A DNA stretch of 64,000 nt, taken from contig OX620685.1 of assembly GCA_951635545.1 (NCBI GenBank), positions 1,364,001 through 1,428,000 of the forward strand. The letters run 5' to 3'. Shown here in pieces: positions 61,153-64,000 of the stretch (the first letter of the stretch is position 1; every line of letters begins with the position of its first letter). The notes under the pieces are model-generated. The model searched no databases and was not told the DNA's origin. It was given only the letters and a program-made list of their open reading frames with translations. Made by a program: the position numbers and the translations under genes. The stretch is from CAG-873 sp910578365. Its GTDB lineage: Bacteria > Bacteroidota > Bacteroidia > Bacteroidales > Muribaculaceae.

Positions 61153-61416
61153 TAAGAAATTTTCGATTTGATGCAAGAGATAGCATAATGGTTCTCACGC
61201 ATATGCGTGGGTCACTATTGTTACATCTGCATCATGGGCTTTCTCTGGGCCTCCAATTAGCCGTGGCATAGTTGGCTCGCGCTTTCTTTTAACAATAAGT
61301 TGCCGAGAGCCACGCTTAATCTGTATTTGACTAAGAACTTCGACACATATATTGAAAGCCCGGCGGTGGACTGTCTGCGTAGTCTATGCTTGCGTGAGGG
61401 TGTTTTACACCACTAT
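61153..61416. other. Non-coding island edge with a 14-bp palindrome
   Basis: 264 bp between IS5 and repeat copy 2. It contains CACGCATATGCGTG (61196-61209), a perfect palindrome in GGTTCTCACGCATATGCGTG, which looks like a single type I CRISPR repeat but is not repeated. From 61261 a start-less plus-strand frame (NLYLTKNFDTYIESPAVDCL) runs in frame into the copied CoA-transferase tail. No gene is supported. Confidence 0.4.
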
Positions 61417-61502
61417 GACCGTGCCGCCACCGCCTGTTTCGGCAAGGCTTACACCCGCCTGTACACCATGTAAGGCATCAATAAGCATATATAACTGTAG
61501 CC
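61417..61502 (+). repeat. 86-bp direct repeat, copy 2
   Basis: Second copy of the CoA-transferase 3' end (last 19 codons including the stop, plus 29 bp), one mismatch to 51603-51688. It marks the right edge of the island, and chromosomal-looking sequence resumes after it. Confidence 0.95.
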
Positions 61503-61536
61503 CTATAGCGGAGGAAATGACGCCTCAGCTATAGGG
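61501..61536 (+). terminator. Hairpin after repeat copy 2
   Basis: CCCTATAGC-G-GAGG (61501-61514) pairs with CCTC-A-GCTATAGGG (61523-61536), one internal mismatch, followed by TAAATTATGG. Terminator-like without a strong T run. Confidence 0.6.
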
Positions 61537-61702
61537 TAAATTATGGTTTTGTAACAATACAATACTATGTTTGTAACAATTGTGTAACAGTAATATCGGT
61601 TTTTAAATAGCTATGGCATAGCTATATACGGCTGCAAAATAAAATTAATTGCCGTTTTAACACACATTAACTTTAAAATACTTGCATTTGTCGAAAATGC
61701 CG

Positions 61703-61710
61703 TAAATTTG
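61703..61710 (+). promoter_or_regulatory. -7 box (TAAATTTG) before the sigma-factor gene
   Basis: TAAATTTGCA 60 bp upstream of the ATG at 61771 matches the Bacteroidetes -7 element; the -33 region is poorly conserved. Bases 61537-61702 are AT-rich with no gene. Confidence 0.5.
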
Positions 61711-61770
61711 CATCGTAATCGTTAAGCAAAACGATATTGACTTATTGTTGAATCACTAATTTTCACAATC

Positions 61771-62274
61771 ATGGGAACTGCTAAATTTCAATCCAATTTG
61801 ATGAGCCTCCAGGCCAACATGCTTAACTTTGCCTACATGCTTACTTCGAACCGCGACGACGCTTACGACCTCCTCCAGGACACTACCCTGAAGGCCCTCG
61901 ACAACGAGGACAAGTTTACCGAAGGCACCAACTTCAAGGGCTGGGTCTTCACCATAATGCGCAACATATTTATCAACAACTACCGCCGCGGCGCACGCCA
62001 GGCCACTGTTGTCGACACCACCGAAAACCTATACCTGCTCAACATTGCGCAGGATTCAGGCATGGAAACTCCCGAAGGCTCGTGCAGCGTCAGCGAGATT
62101 TCCGACTCCATCAGCGACCTGCCCGAGGAGTTCCGCATCCCCTTCTCGATGCACGTGGCAGGTTACAAATATAACGAAATCGCCGAGCACATGCAGCTGC
62201 CCCTGGGCACTGTCAAGAGCCGCATATTCTTCGCCCGTAAAAAGCTTCAGCAGCGTTTCGCCGACTACCGCTGA
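61771..62274 (+). CDS. ECF-type sigma-70 factor
   Basis: RNA polymerase sigma factor of 167 residues. Region 2: MLTSNRDDAYDLLQDTTLKA and FKGWVFTIMRNIFINNYRR. Region 4: LPEEFRIPFSMHVAGYKYNE with the helix-turn-helix IAEHMQLPLGTVKSRIFFAR. No anti-sigma gene is adjacent (IS982 follows), so how it is controlled is not visible. Its natural terminator appears to be at 63490-63531, beyond the IS982. Confidence 0.93.
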   Translation: MGTAKFQSNLMSLQANMLNFAYMLTSNRDDAYDLLQDTTLKALDNEDKFTEGTNFKGWVFTIMRNIFINNYRRGARQATVVDTTENLYLLNIAQDSGMETPEGSCSVSEISDSISDLPEEFRIPFSMHVAGYKYNEIAEHMQLPLGTVKSRIFFARKKLQQRFADYR

Positions 62275-62315
62275 TACATCTCTGACCTTATTGTTGCTTT
62301 ACACACTCTCTATAA

Positions 62316-63469
62316 ACGCGAGTTCGGGATAAGAACTTTATGATTTTCAACCAAGCAAAAGACAACATAGAGTATTGGGCGGCCTTTCAAGGTCGCCTGA
62401 TTTATTTGTACAGTTTGGTGTTGTTAATCCCAGAGGACAAGCTGCCCGTTTGACTCGGGTACCTCAAAGTCGAAGTTCACTTCCGGCTTTGTGGCGAAGA
62501 AACAATACGCCCCCATTGCCGCAAGCAGGTTCATGAGGAAGTTGTGTACACTACGATGGCGGGAGTGGACGAGCTGCGCCACATTCTTCAGCATGTCGTT
62601 TATGGATTCGATGATGCTCCTTTTACGAAGCATCATCCTGTCATAGAACGGCATGAGACGCTGTTTCATGTTCGAGCGAAGACCTGTCACAATATGTATG
62701 CCATCATCCCAAAGATGCCCGAAAAGAGACTGCGATATATATCCCTTGTCAGCGTATAGTTTTCCAAATACCCTGTCAGTCAGTGTGTCGATGACTGCCT
62801 CATTGCGGTCGTCCACATTGGCACGTGTCAATACGAAGTTGATCAGTTCCCCTTTTTCGTTACATAGCAGATGCAGCTTGAAGCCTACATACCATCCCAT
62901 CGTACTCTTACCCTTGGCCGCGATATCCTTGAAGACTTTCATGTTGAACTGGCGCTTGTTATGAATGACCGGAATGCAGGTGCTGTCCACAAAACTTATT
63001 CCCGTGCACTCTCCGAAACATGCAAGTCGCAGGAACATGGTCATAGCCACAAAACATCGGGGCATGACCTCCACGAAGCGGTTGTAGGAGAATGTCTGCG
63101 GAAACAGATGCTTCCAGTGAATGCGCACACATCCCAGATAATAGTGCTTGAAGTTTCGGTACGAATTGAAGTGGAAACAGATCAGAATCGTGATGACCTC
63201 GGCATCCGACATCATGCGCTTTCTTTTCCGTTTTGGAGTGTCAGTTGTGGACGGAAGTGCATTTTTTGCCATCTCACCCTCAAATTCTTTGCAGAAATCA
63301 TCTGCAATACAAAAAATTTCAGTAACTTTACTTTCGGTAATCATGATACAGTATTTATTGTTTAGTACCTCTAAATTACTAAATATCAGTAATATTACCA
63401 AGAGAATCGGCAACTTTTTTAAGCTGCCGATTCAACTTTTTTATGGTGTTCCTTATCCCGAACTCGCGT
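62316..63469 (-). mobile_element. IS982-family element, copy 2
   Basis: 1154 bp with the same 18-bp inverted repeats as copy 1 (62316-62333 and 63452-63469). The target duplication is TCTATAA (62309-62315 and 63470-63476). Orientation is opposite to copy 1. It is inserted between the sigma-factor gene and its probable terminator. Confidence 0.95.
62424..63344 (-). CDS. IS982-family transposase (copy 2)
   Basis: 306 residues, nearly identical to copy 1 and with the same catalytic motifs (SFVDSTCIPVIHNKRQ, LYADKGYISQSLFGHLWDDG, KRSIIESINDMLKN). A few substitutions and a 3-bp length difference in the element show the two copies are not a very recent duplication of each other. Confidence 0.93.
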   Translation of the reverse strand: MITESKVTEIFCIADDFCKEFEGEMAKNALPSTTDTPKRKRKRMMSDAEVITILICFHFNSYRNFKHYYLGCVRIHWKHLFPQTFSYNRFVEVMPRCFVAMTMFLRLACFGECTGISFVDSTCIPVIHNKRQFNMKVFKDIAAKGKSTMGWYVGFKLHLLCNEKGELINFVLTRANVDDRNEAVIDTLTDRVFGKLYADKGYISQSLFGHLWDDGIHIVTGLRSNMKQRLMPFYDRMMLRKRSIIESINDMLKNVAQLVHSRHRSVHNFLMNLLAAMGAYCFFATKPEVNFDFEVPESNGQLVLWD

Positions 63470-63489
63470 TCTATAACAGTTTCCCACAG

Positions 63490-63531
63490 GCACAAGCCGC
63501 GCCCATATCTCAGGGTGCGGCTTGTGCTTTT
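63490..63531 (+). terminator. Terminator, probably of the sigma-factor gene
   Basis: Stem GCACAAGCCGC (63490-63500) with GCGGCTTGTGC (63517-63527), followed by TTTTG. T run on the plus strand only. IS982 copy 2 separates it from the sigma-factor gene. Confidence 0.75.
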
Positions 63532-63547
63532 GTTGCGTTAATGTCGC

Positions 63548-64000
63548 TTACAGCATTTTCATTATACGAGCATTCGCACGGTCAATCAAGGCAGTGTCGA
63601 GGTCGGCCAGATATATGCGTGTAGTAGCTTCGGAGCCGTGGCCCATGCCCTCCGATATTATGCTCACCGGTATGCCGTTGGAGTGGGCAATGCTTGCCCA
63701 GCTGTGCCGCGCCACATACAGGGTAAGCGGGATGCTTATTCCGGCCATCGAGCCTATCCGCTTGAGGCTGTGGTTGATATTGTAGCTCATGTTGCGGTAG
63801 TAGTTGCGTTCGTTGCTTTTGTGGCGGTGGAGTATAGGCAACAGATAGTGGGTGGGGTTCATGGGATATTTATTGAGAATCTGCTGCATCTCATTGGTCC
63901 AGCCAATGGTGAGCAACTGACCGGTCTTGCGGCGCCGGTACACAATCTGACCGTAGCGGAGGTCGGACTTTCTCAGAAATGCCATGTCGATAAAACTCAT
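63548..64000 (-). CDS. Tyrosine recombinase, C-terminal part (cut by window edge)
   Basis: The catalytic domain of a phage-integrase-family recombinase is visible: MSFIDMAFLRKSDLRYGQIV, basic RRRKTGQLLTI (Lys), TLYVARHSWASIAHSNG (His-x-x-Arg variant ARHSW), GMGHGSEATTRIYLADLD with the Tyr nucleophile. The N-terminal part lies beyond base 64000. It resembles the SAM-like-domain integrases common in Bacteroidales (arm-binding plus phage_int_SAM_5 type). It belongs to another unit, not to the island integrase. Confidence 0.85.
   Translation of the reverse strand: MSFIDMAFLRKSDLRYGQIVYRRRKTGQLLTIGWTNEMQQILNKYPMNPTHYLLPILHRHKSNERNYYRNMSYNINHSLKRIGSMAGISIPLTLYVARHSWASIAHSNGIPVSIISEGMGHGSEATTRIYLADLDTALIDRANARIMKML

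Noticed and set aside
61191..61260. CRISPR array
   Set aside because: Only one repeat-like unit is present, without a second copy, regular spacers or cas genes; kept only as a curiosity.
53204..63469. Composite transposon formed by two IS982 copies
   Set aside because: Each copy has its own different target duplication, showing independent insertion; joint movement is possible but not evidenced.

Overview
The window reads as a Bacteroidales chromosome segment, probably from a gut Muribaculaceae/Bacteroides-like bacterium. Support for this comes from Bacteroidetes-type promoters (TTTG, 19-20 nt, TAnnTTTG), weak A-rich ribosome binding sites, TonB-dependent outer-membrane proteins, DUF5689/DUF4836/DUF4369-type lipoproteins with acidic residues after the lipid cysteine, and a PorZ-like propeller protein. 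Genus and species cannot be fixed from sequence reading alone.

Layout. 0-1.6 kb: an IS1634-like transposase cut by the window edge. 1.8-4.6 kb: a minus-strand outer-membrane barrel protein. 4.6-6.8 kb: an AT-rich non-coding zone with a 28-bp perfect palindrome and about a dozen DnaA-box-like 9-mers, split by an IS110 element; genes point away from it on both sides, so it is a candidate replication origin. 6.8-28.3 kb: a long plus-strand run of mostly housekeeping genes (nadA, leuS, rdgB, PorZ-like, predicted pseudokinase, GNAT, lepB, purD, pdxB, lipoprotein, yifB/comM, glycosyltransferase, SDR, small membrane protein, O-methyltransferase). The last of these is split by an insertion sequence that left a 6-bp target duplication. 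28.4-34.0 kb: DUF4836 lipoprotein, ABC ATPase and permease, murI, panB. 34.3-45.1 kb: a TonB receptor and two paralogous surface-lipoprotein candidates converge on a minus-strand operon of a secreted OB-fold/CHB_HEX protein and an endonuclease/exonuclease/phosphatase; together they look like a nucleic-acid or phosphate-ester acquisition locus. 45.1-46.7 kb: an ISAs1 element with a 9-bp target duplication. 46.8-51.7 kb: a four-gene amino-acid catabolic operon (iorA, iorB, aminotransferase, CoA-transferase).

51.6-61.5 kb is a mobile/defence island bounded by an 86-bp direct repeat that copies the 3' end of the CoA-transferase gene. It holds a decayed HigB-type toxin with its XRE antitoxin, an EcoRI-family adenine methyltransferase gene split by IS982, a DUF262-HNH nuclease, a tyrosine recombinase whose last codons were replaced by an IS4 insertion, and IS3 and IS5 elements. 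Directly behind the methyltransferase stop codon lie two inverted, promoterless open frames. Each begins with the same 13-bp sequence found inside the methyltransferase gene, and each encodes a complete alternative C-terminal tail. This arrangement looks like a recombinational switch of the methyltransferase C terminus and is the most interesting feature of the window. 61.5-64 kb: an ECF sigma factor, a second IS982 copy in opposite orientation, and the C-terminal part of another tyrosine recombinase.

At least nine insertion sequences from about seven families occur in 64 kb. Four of them (in the O-methyltransferase, the methyltransferase, the recombinase, and upstream of the nuclease operon) can be removed on paper to restore the exact pre-insertion sequence.
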